Positions 24,735-33,452 are shown, counted from the stretch's first letter. The stretch: 64,000 nucleotides of DNA from UBA5314 sp964635975 (GCA_964635975.1 CAZWPO010000010.1:30936-94935), one strand, 5' to 3'. The notes: generated from the sequence alone by a model not told the origin. A program made the numbers and translations.

Positions 24735-25712
24735 TTATTCTTTAATGATAAGTTCATCTATGTTTATTTTATTGGTCTGCAGACCGGCGGCCAGCAGGAA
24801 GTCCTGGGTGGCTTTCAGATCCTGTATATCGCCGGGTTTTATCTGCGGATCAAAGTCGTACCAGGGCAGCATTGCTTTCACTTCATCGACGCTTATGCCC
24901 AATTCCTGGGCGGTAATATTATAGGCCTCCTGCGGATTCTGCTGTATATAGGTCAGGCTCTGCCGGTGGACCTGTTTGAAGCGTTCCACCAGGTCATTAT
25001 GGTTTTTGAGAAAATCACCTCTTACCGCAACTAAGACGGTTCCCTCAACCAGGCCTTCACCGTTGGCCAACATACGTGCACCTGAATTTACAGCCCGGTT
25101 GGCATCGGCGCCAGCTAGCAGCGCTGCATCGATGCTGCCGCCCTGGAGCGCCGCTGCGGCCGCGGGAATGTCCATGGAAAGGAACTGTACGTCTTCAGAT
25201 TTCAAACCGTCCCTGGCGAGCGCGGTGACCAGAAGCTGGTGCAGGATGGTGCCTTTAGGACCGCCTACCTTTTTACCTTTCAGGTCGCTGATGGTCTTTA
25301 TATCATCGGATCTGACAACGATCATGAAAGCTTTGGGGGCGCGGCTGTATATGCTGATGATCTTGAGGTCAACACCGTTGGAGGCAGCCAGGATCGCCGA
25401 TGTGCCACCCAGAGCGTTGCAGAAATCCAGAGAACCGGCCGCCAGGGCTTCGGTTTGCTTGGCGCCGGAATTCAGTTCTGGAAACTTGACCGCAATACTG
25501 TCCCTGGCGAATTCCTTCTCAAACAACTGCTGGTTTTTCTCGATGATGGAAGGCACATTCAAGGGCGATTTTACGTAGGTGATATTGATTTCTTTAACCG
25601 CCGGTGGCTGATCCTGCGGGGATCTAGCGCAGCCCCCGATCAGAAACGCGGCCAGGAAAACCACTCCTGTCAACAGGCTGATAATGGGTCTGTTTTTACG
25701 GATGTGTCTCAT
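24735..25712 (-). CDS. ABC transporter substrate-binding lipoprotein (SsuA/NrtA/NMT1 type)
   Basis: 325 residues, ATG with SD GGAGG. Lipoprotein signal (LAAFLIGGC, Cys28). Periplasmic-binding fold of the SsuA/TauA/NMT1 class: YVKSPLNVPSIIEKNQQLFE, LNSGAKQTEALAAGSLDF, and the hallmark DLKGKKVGGPKGTILHQLL. The ligand cannot be told from sequence (family members bind sulfonates, nitrate, thiamine precursors or others). It is the last gene of an apparent operon with its ATPase (25729) and permease (26501), which follow hydF by only 26 bases. A link between its substrate and hydrogenase maturation is possible but unproven. Confidence 0.9.
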   Translation of the reverse strand: MRHIRKNRPIISLLTGVVFLAAFLIGGCARSPQDQPPAVKEINITYVKSPLNVPSIIEKNQQLFEKEFARDSIAVKFPELNSGAKQTEALAAGSLDFCNALGGTSAILAASNGVDLKIISIYSRAPKAFMIVVRSDDIKTISDLKGKKVGGPKGTILHQLLVTALARDGLKSEDVQFLSMDIPAAAAALQGGSIDAALLAGADANRAVNSGARMLANGEGLVEGTVLVAVRGDFLKNHNDLVERFKQVHRQSLTYIQQNPQEAYNITAQELGISVDEVKAMLPWYDFDPQIKPGDIQDLKATQDFLLAAGLQTNKINIDELIIKE

Positions 25713-25728
25713 ACCTATTCCTCCTTAA

Positions 25729-26529
25729 CTAGATGCCTGCCGCTGCAATATCCAGATCACTGCAGGCGGGTTGTGGGGATGTGCCGATGATGGCAGCGTA
25801 GATCTTTTCCCTCAGGGAGAGAAAGATTGGTGAAATTGTCTGCCGGGGGTAGGGCAGATCAACAAGAAAGTCCCCGGACAGTTTCCCCTGGTCCAGTACG
25901 GCCACTCTCTGGCTCAGAAATACCGCTTCTTCAACATCATGGGTGACAAATATTATGGTTTTCTCCTGACTTGAAAACAGTTCGACTATCTCTTTTTGCA
26001 GCAGTTTTCGGGTGAAGTAATCCAGCGCTCCAAAAGGCTCATCCATGAGAATCAGATCGGGGTCGTAGCACAGAGTACGGCCCAGAGCCACTCGCTGTGC
26101 CATTCCGCCTGATATCTGAGCCGGATAAGCGTCTCTGAAGGCTTCAAGGCCCAGAATGCTGAGGTATTTATCCACCTTTTCATGATCGATCCGGCCTTTT
26201 GCCTTACTTATTAGCGGGAAAGCGATATTGTCCCGCACCGTCAGCCAGGGCATGAGGCGGGGCTCCTGAAAGACTATCCCCACCCGCATAGGACTCTGTG
26301 CATCCGGGCGGCCGGTCAGTTGTATGCTCCCGGCCGTAATCTCTTCCAGGCCGCAGAGCAACCTGAGCAGGGTGGTCTTGCCGCTGCCGCTCCTGCCTAC
26401 AATGGAGGTGAAACTCCCGTCGGGAAGTGAGAGATCGATCTCATTCAAGGCTGTAAAAGGCCGGCCGCCGATCGTATACACTTTACTAAGACCCGAAATT
26501 CTAACCCCAGCCATTTTGAGCACGCTCAC
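25729..26529 (-). CDS. ABC transporter ATP-binding protein (SsuB/TauB type)
   Basis: 266 residues. Walker A GRSGSGKTT, Q loop (FQEPRLMPWLTV), ABC signature ISGGMAQRVALGR (variant of LSGGQ), Walker B LILMDEPFGALD and the switch His in FVTHDVEEAV. It belongs to the nitrate/sulfonate/taurine class. The start is uncertain: GTG 26529, GTG 26523 or ATG 26514; the first 15-28 bases overlap the permease 3' end, so the two are translationally coupled. It energises import through the permease at 26501. Confidence 0.93.
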   Translation of the reverse strand: MSVLKMAGVRISGLSKVYTIGGRPFTALNEIDLSLPDGSFTSIVGRSGSGKTTLLRLLCGLEEITAGSIQLTGRPDAQSPMRVGIVFQEPRLMPWLTVRDNIAFPLISKAKGRIDHEKVDKYLSILGLEAFRDAYPAQISGGMAQRVALGRTLCYDPDLILMDEPFGALDYFTRKLLQKEIVELFSSQEKTIIFVTHDVEEAVFLSQRVAVLDQGKLSGDFLVDLPYPRQTISPIFLSLREKIYAAIIGTSPQPACSDLDIAAAGI

Positions 26530-27271
26530 CTGCCTTTCTGAATTTGAGTAGATCAGCGGCCCTGAAGAAGAAGAAATCTATGGCCGCGCCGAATATCCCT
26601 ATGGTTAAAATCCCGATAAGTACGATATCGGGCCTGGAGAGCTGTTCCGCGTCCAGGATCATATAGCCAATGCCTGCGGAGGCAGCGATGAGCTCCGCAC
26701 CTACCAGGGCCCGCCAGCTGTACCCCAGAGCCAACTGCATACCCACCAGCATGTCGGGGAAGGCGGCGGGAAGGATTATGTGGAAGAACTGCTGTCCGGG
26801 TGTAAAACCAAGTGAAGTACCGACTTCCAACAGCTTTAGGTCACAGCGGCGCACACCCCCGAAGGTGTTCAAGAATATCGGGAAAAAAGCCGCCAGCACG
26901 ATAACTACGAGTTTGGAAGCTTCCCCGATCCCGAACCATAATATCAGCATGGGGATCATAGCCAGGGGAGGAATGTGCCGGATGAATTCCAAAATAGGTT
27001 CATAATACGCGATATACCTGGTGTTCATTCCCAAAAAGATGCCCAGCGGCAGGCCGATCAGCAGCGCTATAAAAAATCCTGCAAAAACCCGGTAAAGGCT
27101 GGTGCCCATGTGCTTGAGAAGCATCCCGTTATCGATCAGCAGATCAAAGGTCTGCAGCGTCTTCTGAGGCGAAGGAATGATATATGAATTCCAACCCCAA
27201 AAACTGGAGCCGACAAACCACAGCAGCAGAATGATGAATGGAACAGCCAGGCCTTTCAAAAATACTTGCAT
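26501..27271 (-). CDS. ABC transporter permease (SsuC/TauC type)
   Basis: 256 residues from ATG 27271; the frame extends further into hydF but that part is shadow sequence. Five or six membrane segments, with the binding-protein-dependent transport EAA motif region (EVGTSLGFTPGQQFFHIILPAAFPDMLVGMQLALG shortened: EVGTSLGFTPGQQF then ILPAAFPDML). It lies 26 bases downstream of hydF and overlaps the ATPase gene, so it reads as part of the same transcript. Its length is normal for the family. Confidence 0.92.
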   Translation of the reverse strand: MQVFLKGLAVPFIILLLWFVGSSFWGWNSYIIPSPQKTLQTFDLLIDNGMLLKHMGTSLYRVFAGFFIALLIGLPLGIFLGMNTRYIAYYEPILEFIRHIPPLAMIPMLILWFGIGEASKLVVIVLAAFFPIFLNTFGGVRRCDLKLLEVGTSLGFTPGQQFFHIILPAAFPDMLVGMQLALGYSWRALVGAELIAASAGIGYMILDAEQLSRPDIVLIGILTIGIFGAAIDFFFFRAADLLKFRKAGERAQNGWG

Positions 27272-27297
27272 AACTAACTCGCTTTCATCGGCATATG

Positions 27298-28548
27298 CTA
27301 AAAAATATCCTGCTCTACCAGATCCCGCAGCTCGGGAAAAGGCTTTATGATACGCGGCAGCACGCCCTGGAGATGAGAGATGGCGATCCCATAATTGGTG
27401 ATAGGGATATCTTTCTGCCGCGCCGCTGCGATGCGGTTCAGGTAAGCAGTGCGGGTGATGGTGCAGCCTCCGCATTGGATGATCAAGCTGTACTGTTCTA
27501 TATCAAGGTTAAATCTGGGCCCGGCAGCTATGTCTATCTGCAGGTTCTTTCCGGTATACTGGCGCAGCCAGCGCGGTATTTTTATCCTGCCTATATCATC
27601 TGCCAGCGCGTGGTGGGTGCAGGCTTCGGCGATCAGAACCCGGTCTCCGTGCTGAAGGCGGTCGATACTTTTTACGCCTTCTACCATAGCCCTCAGATCA
27701 CCTTTGAAGCGAGAAAACAGTGTTGAAAATGTAGTAAGGGGAACATGCTCGGGGACATCGCCGGAAACTTTGAGTACGACCTGTGAATCAGTGATGACCA
27801 GGGCTGGGTCAGCGTGGAGTTTATCCAGGGTATCCGCCAGTTCTCGTTCTTTCACCATGACAGCCGAAGCGTCATTGTCCAGGATGTCTCTGATAGTCTG
27901 GACCTGCGGGAGTATCAACCGCCCCTTCGGAGCACCCAGGTCGATGGGGACCACCAGCACTATCAAGTCGCCGGCGCTGATCAGATCCCCTACGATCGCA
28001 GGGTCTTCTATCTTTTCCACATTCTTTAAGGAGCGGATGTTTTCTTTTAATTCGCCCACACCCTGGCCGTCGGAGGCAGTAGTGAGGACTACCTGCAGAT
28101 CGCGGGCCTGAAGTTGGCCAGCCAGGTCCGAGTAATCGTTCAGATCATTCTTGTTCAGAACTATAATGACCGGCTTGTTCTTGTCCTGCAGGACTTGCAG
28201 GATCTCTTCTTCAAATTCGGTCCAGCGGCCGTCTCCGAGCACGAGGAGCCCCACATCACTGTCCTTTATCACTTCCCGGGTTTTTTCAATGCGCTTCTGG
28301 CCCAGCTCGCCTACGTCATCGATCCCGGCCGTGTCTATGACCAGGCAGGGGCCGAGCGGGTTTATCTCTACAGCTTTGTTGACCGGATCGGTAGTGGTCC
28401 CCGCCGTTTCAGAGACGATGGCCAGGTCATATCCCACCAGGGCGTTGAGCAGTGAAGACTTGCCCGCATTCCTGCGGCCCAGAAAGGCGATGGCGGTGCG
28501 CATGCCGCGGCTGGTCTCATTCAATGAATCGGTATTTACAGTTTTCAT
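27298..28548 (-). CDS. hydF: [FeFe]-hydrogenase maturation GTPase HydF
   Basis: 416 residues. N-terminal TrmE/Era-like GTPase (GRRNAGKSS; DTAGIDD; NKNDLND), a dimerisation domain, and a C-terminal cluster domain. The family motif CxH-x(44-53)-HCxxC is present as C310-x-H312, 45 residues, then Q358-C359-GG-C362: the His before the last two Cys is Gln here. HydF is the scaffold on which the [2Fe] H-cluster precursor from HydG and HydE is carried to apo-hydrogenase. The ATG overlaps the stop of the aspartase-like gene (ATGA). All HydE, F and G are present, so the host should have an active [FeFe]-hydrogenase elsewhere. Confidence 0.95.
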   Translation of the reverse strand: MKTVNTDSLNETSRGMRTAIAFLGRRNAGKSSLLNALVGYDLAIVSETAGTTTDPVNKAVEINPLGPCLVIDTAGIDDVGELGQKRIEKTREVIKDSDVGLLVLGDGRWTEFEEEILQVLQDKNKPVIIVLNKNDLNDYSDLAGQLQARDLQVVLTTASDGQGVGELKENIRSLKNVEKIEDPAIVGDLISAGDLIVLVVPIDLGAPKGRLILPQVQTIRDILDNDASAVMVKERELADTLDKLHADPALVITDSQVVLKVSGDVPEHVPLTTFSTLFSRFKGDLRAMVEGVKSIDRLQHGDRVLIAEACTHHALADDIGRIKIPRWLRQYTGKNLQIDIAAGPRFNLDIEQYSLIIQCGGCTITRTAYLNRIAAARQKDIPITNYGIAISHLQGVLPRIIKPFPELRDLVEQDIF

Positions 28549-29927
28549 ACTTCTTCCCCCCCCAGTTTCAGAAGATTTTCCGGAATCAGGAGCTCCTGCA
28601 GTTTTTCTTCGGGCAGGAACTGCAATTCAAGGTTGGCTTCTATAATGTCGATACCCTTCGACTGCATATGGGCCCAGATGCTCTCTGCCTGCGAATAGCC
28701 GAGGATAGGCAGGAGAGCGGTGATCAGGGCGTTGCTGCGCAGGAAGTTGTCTTTGATGCGCTTCTCATCGGCGGTGATCCAGGGTATGCAGAACTCTACC
28801 GCTCTTTCATCCACTTTTCTCATCATCTCCAGGCTTTCCAGCAGGTTGTAGGTGATCAGAGGGATGAAGGCGTTAAGTTCCAGGTGGCCGGCAGCCACCG
28901 CCTGGGTCAGGGAGGCGTCATTGCCCAGTACTCTGATGCCGCACTGCACTATCATCTCCGGGATAACGGGATTGACCTTGCCGGGCATTATGGATGATCC
29001 CCTGAGCAGGGGTTTTAAGCATATTTCCCCGCAGCTGTCCGAGGAGAGAAAGCGCAGGTCATTGCCTATCTTTATTAAATTAGCGGCGTGGGCGCGTATG
29101 ATGCCGCTCACTTCGGAGAAGTTATCGTTGTTGGCGGTGGCTTCGATGAGATTTTCGGCGCGAGCGACGCCCAGACCGCTAATTTTTCTCAGGTTTTCTA
29201 TGACCCTGAAAATATACTTCCGGGGGGCGGTTATTCCTGTACCTACAGCCGTGCCGCCGATGTTTACGACTTTAATACGCTCCAGGGATTTAAATACCCG
29301 CCAGCGGTCGCGGGCTGCAGCCTCCGCCCAGGCGCCGAATTCCATGCCCAGGGAGATCGGGACGGCAGCCTGGTATTGGGTGCGCGCGGATTTAACCAGG
29401 CGGGCATATTCTTTTTCTTTGGCCTGGAGGGAGTCCTGCAATTTTTCCACGGCTGTTTCCAGGTCTTTGAGCGCATACATCACCGCCAGGCGGGCGGCCG
29501 TAGGAACCACGTCATTGGTCGATTGAAATAGATTTACGTGATCCAGGGGGTGGATTATGTCATAGCTTCCTTTCGCAAGTCCCAGGAGTTCCAGAGCCTG
29601 ATTGGCCAACACTTCATTGACATTCAGATTGGTGGCGGTGCCCGCCCCCCCCTGGAAAGGATCAACTATGATATGCTGGTCGAGGGAGCCCTGAATCAAC
29701 ATCCGGGCGGCCTCGAGCAGTGCTTCTCCCTTATGCTCTTCTAGATAGCCCAGTTCCATACAGCTTTTCAGGGCGGCGTATTTCACCAGTCCCAGGCTGC
29801 GGATAAAGACTCTTTGCCAGCGGTAACCGGACACGTCGAATAGATGCTGCGCCCGCCAGGTCGACAGGCCATAATAAGCATCGATAGGCAGGTATTCTTC
29901 TCCCAGGTGATCTTTCTCCAGGCGCAT
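28545..29927 (-). CDS. Aspartase/fumarase-family lyase in the hydrogenase maturation operon
   Basis: 460 residues from ATG 29927 (AGGAGG 7 bases upstream). Aspartase/fumarase superfamily with all three conserved regions: HPLDHVNLFQSTNDV, QYQAAVPISLGMEF, and the signature GSSIMPGKVNPVIPE. It is most like aspartate ammonia-lyase, which converts aspartate to fumarate and ammonia. Related genes are found next to hydE/F/G in many bacteria. Ammonia release for the nitrogen of the azadithiolate bridge has been suggested; here that is inference from context. It is coupled to hydF by a 4-base overlap. Substrate not proven; general amino-acid catabolism is the alternative. Confidence 0.88.
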   Translation of the reverse strand: MRLEKDHLGEEYLPIDAYYGLSTWRAQHLFDVSGYRWQRVFIRSLGLVKYAALKSCMELGYLEEHKGEALLEAARMLIQGSLDQHIIVDPFQGGAGTATNLNVNEVLANQALELLGLAKGSYDIIHPLDHVNLFQSTNDVVPTAARLAVMYALKDLETAVEKLQDSLQAKEKEYARLVKSARTQYQAAVPISLGMEFGAWAEAAARDRWRVFKSLERIKVVNIGGTAVGTGITAPRKYIFRVIENLRKISGLGVARAENLIEATANNDNFSEVSGIIRAHAANLIKIGNDLRFLSSDSCGEICLKPLLRGSSIMPGKVNPVIPEMIVQCGIRVLGNDASLTQAVAAGHLELNAFIPLITYNLLESLEMMRKVDERAVEFCIPWITADEKRIKDNFLRSNALITALLPILGYSQAESIWAHMQSKGIDIIEANLELQFLPEEKLQELLIPENLLKLGGEEV

Positions 29928-29999
29928 GTTCAAACCTCCTGATACTAATTCCCGGTTTAATAGGGTAAACCAGCTGGGCCGGAGACGGGGAACGGGATT

Positions 30000-31082
30000 C
30001 TAGAGGCTGCAGCCCTCCCCGGTCGACCTTTGGCCCGGGTAAGGTATTTTCCGATTTCTATAATAGTGGAGGGGGTCGCCCCACTTGCCAAAGGCCAGCT
30101 GGTATCCGACCGCTTCGACTTCCGACTGCAGGTCGTAGAAGGGGCGGAAACGTTTATTTATGTAGATAGAATAATCGCCGCGGTACTCTTCGGGTGTCAG
30201 CAGCGGCATAATCACATTGCCCCCGGCTCTCATCCCCAGCTTCAATCCATCGGCATCGATAGTCTGCAGAGCGGTGGAGACCACCATGTTTATATCCGGC
30301 ATAAGCAGCCTGGCCAGAGCCAGCATCTTGATGGTACCAATAAAAGGGTCAATAGCTGCCCGCTGGCTGGAGAGGTAAAGGGGAGTATCGGGATGGGGGA
30401 GATAAGGGCCCATGCCCAGCATATCGATATCCCGCTGCACAAAAAAGTAGAGGTCCTGGACCAGGTGCCAGGTGGTCTGCCCGGGCAGGCCGATCATTAT
30501 CCCGGTGCCGACCTGGTAGCCGATATCCTTCAAAGCGTCCAGGCATTCCAGGCGCTTATCAAAATCCTGTTCGGCCGGATGGATGCTCTGGAAGAGACTC
30601 CTATCCGAGCTTTCGATGCGCAGAAGGTAGCGGTGGGCTCCGGCATCAAACAGTCTTCTATATTGCGCATAAGTCAGTTCGCCAATGCTCAAAGTAATAC
30701 CCAATCCAGCAGATCCATCTTTCGTACTCTGCTCGCGAATTAAAGAAACCACCCGGGCAACGAAATCCACTTCCCTGTCGCTGCTTATTTCGCCGGACTG
30801 CAGGGCGATAGAGGGGATCCCCAGGTCCATACAGAATTCGGCTTTTTCCAGGATTTCTTCCGCGCTTATATGGTAGCGCTTTATGGCCTGGTTGGACTTG
30901 CGCAGCCCGCAATAAAAGCAATCAGCCCGGCAAATGTTGGAGAACTCGATCAAGCCGCGCATATATACTTCATTGCCCAGGTGCTCCAGGCGTACCTTCT
31001 CAGCCTGGGAGAGGAGGCTGGACAGCGATTCGGGATCGCTGCTGTCCAAGATTCTTTTCATATAGGTTGCTGACATATTCAT
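30000..31082 (-). CDS. hydE: [FeFe]-hydrogenase maturation radical SAM protein HydE
   Basis: 360 residues. Radical-SAM motif C51-RAD-C55-FY-C58 (CX3CX2C), BATS-type region after the TIM barrel (GGNVIMPLLTPEEYRGDYSIY), length typical (about 350). HydE acts on the HydG product to help build the [2Fe] subcluster. The ATG overlaps the stop of the small gene at 31079. Followed by a short gap and the aspartase-like gene. Cys residues for the second, non-conserved cluster of HydE are not evident at the C terminus, as in many homologues. Confidence 0.95.
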   Translation of the reverse strand: MNMSATYMKRILDSSDPESLSSLLSQAEKVRLEHLGNEVYMRGLIEFSNICRADCFYCGLRKSNQAIKRYHISAEEILEKAEFCMDLGIPSIALQSGEISSDREVDFVARVVSLIREQSTKDGSAGLGITLSIGELTYAQYRRLFDAGAHRYLLRIESSDRSLFQSIHPAEQDFDKRLECLDALKDIGYQVGTGIMIGLPGQTTWHLVQDLYFFVQRDIDMLGMGPYLPHPDTPLYLSSQRAAIDPFIGTIKMLALARLLMPDINMVVSTALQTIDADGLKLGMRAGGNVIMPLLTPEEYRGDYSIYINKRFRPFYDLQSEVEAVGYQLAFGKWGDPLHYYRNRKIPYPGQRSTGEGCSL

Positions 31083-31360
31083 GAGCTAAACGCTCCTTTA
31101 AGCAGTTCAATAATGAGGTCAAATTCCTGCTGGGACAAAAGATCCGGATTTTCTATGCTGAGTCCATAGCTATCATTAAGCTCCATTCGGAAAGGAAAAA
31201 AAGCCAGCTCACTTGTATTGCCCAGGAAGTGCGACCAGCGCTTGCCATAGATTCTTGACCAGCGCAGCTTCAATCCCGGGTGATGAGCAGTTAATTGCTC
31301 ATGGTACTGGATTATCAAGGGTTCCCAACCTGCGCTGTCTGATGCAGTACTACTTACCAA
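31079..31360 (-). CDS. Unknown 93-residue protein between hydG and hydE
   Basis: TTG 31360 has GGAGG 8 bases upstream and lies 38 bases after the hydG stop; an ATG at 31447 lies inside hydG and has no better site. The product is soluble, with several aromatic residues (WEPLIIQYHEQLTAHHPGLK; RWSRIYGKRWSHFLG) and an acidic C-terminal helix (LLSQQEFDLIIELLKGAF). The stop overlaps the hydE ATG (ATGA), so it is translated with hydE. No family recognised. Its position inside the maturation operon, with its own SD and coupling, suggests a role in H-cluster assembly or in stabilising HydE/HydG. Confidence 0.75.
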   Translation of the reverse strand: MVSSTASDSAGWEPLIIQYHEQLTAHHPGLKLRWSRIYGKRWSHFLGNTSELAFFPFRMELNDSYGLSIENPDLLSQQEFDLIIELLKGAFSS

Positions 31361-31397
31361 GCTGATATACCTCCTTTTGGGTCTCAATAAGATATCT

Positions 31398-32855
31398 CTA
31401 TAGGAATAAGTCGCGTTCACCGGCTGCGATTCTACCCAGCATTTCACTGACTACCTTCTTGACCTGGGGATTGGGGAGGGCGTCGAACTCTTTTTCAATC
31501 AGCGGCTCACCAGCCAATATGGTTTCCGGGCTGGCATAGTCGAGCAGGTATTCTTTGAAAGTCAATATTGCGTTGGGCATGCACAGGTTATGGATTTTGC
31601 CTGTCTTGGAGAGGCCCATGAAGCATTCCCCGGTGCGCCCACAGCGGTAGTCGGCCGTGCAGAAGGAAGTGATCCAGCCCATTTTGGCCAGGTCGCGAAT
31701 AGCCTCATCCAGGCTGCGGTTATCACCCAGAATAAATTGCTGTTTGCTGTAGTCTGTCTGCTCCTTACTGTAGCTACCGATGCCGATATTGGAACTGGCA
31801 TCCAATTGTGTACATCCCACGTTAATAACGTCATCTCTAATCTCGGCTCTCTCCCGGGCAGTGATGATCATGCCCGTATAGGGCACCGACAGGCGGATGG
31901 CGGTGACCAAACGCTTAAAGTTCTTATCATCTACCAGGTAGGGACTTTGCTCGGCATACGGCGTGTTAACGGCCGGCTGCAGGCGCGGGAAGGAGATGGT
32001 ATGCGGTCCTACGCCCCCAAACCTTTCTTCGAAGTCAATAGCATGCGCCTGCAGGCCCATTACATCGTATTTCCAATCATAGAGGCCGAATAGGGCCCCG
32101 ATTCCCACATCGTCAACGCCGGCTTCCATGGCCCGGTGCAGTGAATAGAGGCGCCATCCGTAATTGGCTTTCAGTGCCCGGTGCAGTTTTTTATAGGTGG
32201 GCTGGTGATAAGTCTCCTGGAAGACCTGGTAAGTGCCGATGCCTACTTCCTTTAAGATCTTGTAATCCTCGATGCACAGAGGCGCGGCATTGACATTGAC
32301 GCGGCGGATCTCTCCATTGCCGGACTTGGTGGCATAAGCTACTTTAAGGGTTTCTGCAATATAGTGGACGTCTGATTTGGGATGCTCGCCATATACCATG
32401 ATCAGGCGCTTGTGGCCCATATTGACCAGGGCCTTGATCTCTTCGGCTAGCTCCTCCATGCTCAGTTGCTTGCGGTGAATATCTTTGTTGTCTGCCCTGA
32501 ATCCGCAGTAAGTGCACCCGTTAACACAGTAATTGCTGACGTATAACGGGGCAAAAGTAACGATACGGCGGCCATAGACTTTGTGCTTGATCTGCAGGCC
32601 GATGGCAAACATTTCTTCCCAGAGATCATCATCATCACAATTCAAAAGGGCAGCAGTCTCGTCAAGTTCCAGGCGATTCAGTTCCAGGGCCTTGGCCATG
32701 ATTTCGCGAATCCGCGTTATAGCCGGATTACGGTTAGCCAGCAAAGTCTCCTGGATGTTGGAATTTTCGATGAAGTCCTTTCCGTTCTTCTTGTACTTCT
32801 CGATCTCCTCCGGCTTGATAACCCGGCTCACCCAACTTCCCACAGCTTCATTCAT
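31398..32855 (-). CDS. hydG: [FeFe]-hydrogenase maturation tyrosine lyase HydG, with altered C-terminal cluster motif
   Basis: 485 residues, ATG with SD GGAGG. Radical-SAM motif C110-VNG-C114-TY-C117 and the HydG/ThiH layout. HydG cleaves tyrosine to p-cresol, CO and CN- and builds the Fe(CO)2CN synthon on an auxiliary cluster held by a C-terminal CX2CX22C motif. Here that motif reads C399-T-A-D402 ... C425: the middle Cys is Asp, while two extra Cys (C405, C411) lie nearby in YRCGRTGEC. The rest of the region (PNAILTFKEYLLDYA) is normal, so this is not a frameshift. Activity may depend on an alternative ligand. First gene after the regulator at 33058. Confidence 0.94.
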   Translation of the reverse strand: MNEAVGSWVSRVIKPEEIEKYKKNGKDFIENSNIQETLLANRNPAITRIREIMAKALELNRLELDETAALLNCDDDDLWEEMFAIGLQIKHKVYGRRIVTFAPLYVSNYCVNGCTYCGFRADNKDIHRKQLSMEELAEEIKALVNMGHKRLIMVYGEHPKSDVHYIAETLKVAYATKSGNGEIRRVNVNAAPLCIEDYKILKEVGIGTYQVFQETYHQPTYKKLHRALKANYGWRLYSLHRAMEAGVDDVGIGALFGLYDWKYDVMGLQAHAIDFEERFGGVGPHTISFPRLQPAVNTPYAEQSPYLVDDKNFKRLVTAIRLSVPYTGMIITARERAEIRDDVINVGCTQLDASSNIGIGSYSKEQTDYSKQQFILGDNRSLDEAIRDLAKMGWITSFCTADYRCGRTGECFMGLSKTGKIHNLCMPNAILTFKEYLLDYASPETILAGEPLIEKEFDALPNPQVKKVVSEMLGRIAAGERDLFL

Positions 32856-32890
32856 GCTTAGTCCTCCTTATTTGCACTTTTTTTCCGTTA

Positions 32891-32926
32891 TAACAAAACC
32901 GCCTGCCCTTCAAGGAGCAGACGGTT
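32891..32926 (-). terminator. Terminator/attenuator between the regulator gene and hydG
   Basis: AACCGTCTGC pairs with GCAGGCGGTT on the minus strand, followed by TTTTGTTATAA. It lies between the TM1266-like gene and hydG, so it may reduce transcription into the maturation genes. Confidence 0.7.
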
Positions 32927-33057
32927 CAATACATGTCTTTAACAAGCTGTATCAGAACCCCTTCAGATCAGTGTCCACCTCCTTGTCAGGGCGATTTTAT
33001 TCAACTGTTACAGGGCATTCTATGCAGCCTCAGCCTTATAGCTGGCCCTAACCCTTT

Positions 33058-33309
33058 CTATTTCACCTTGGCCAGGGCGCTTTTGACTATGACACTGGGG
33101 ATGCCTCCCAGTTTGCCGGTTAGGGATCCCAGCTGGTCCGTACTGCCGTCAACCATTAGCGAGATGAGGTTTACGTCCTTCTCGTGGTAGGGCAGGCCCA
33201 TTCGCCCGATAATCATGTCGGCATGTTCGCTTAGGATCTGGTTGACCCGCGGCACTGATTGGCGGTCCTCTATGACTATCCCGATTACACCGAGCCGTTT
33301 GTTGCTCAT
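33058..33309 (-). CDS. TM1266-type iron-only hydrogenase system regulator
   Basis: 83 residues, ATG with SD GGAGG. An ACT/ferredoxin-like small protein matching the TM1266 family (LGVIGIVIEDRQ; HADMIIGRMGLPYHEKDVNLISL; SLTGKLGGI), which is found with [FeFe]-hydrogenase genes and is described as the iron-only hydrogenase system regulator. It may bind a small ligand or nickel-like metal; the mechanism is not known. First gene of the operon, 200 bases before hydG. Confidence 0.9.
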   Translation of the reverse strand: MSNKRLGVIGIVIEDRQSVPRVNQILSEHADMIIGRMGLPYHEKDVNLISLMVDGSTDQLGSLTGKLGGIPSVIVKSALAKVK

Positions 33310-33452
33310 AGCTGTGCCTCCTAAAAAAAAACTACCCTGGCTTCAGGCACAGGATAGACCTCTTGTTTGGCTGTAAATCCCATCCCCTATAACTCAGTAA
33401 AACACCTTATTATCAGGGCAGTATCATTTTGTGATTTAAATAACTAATTTAA

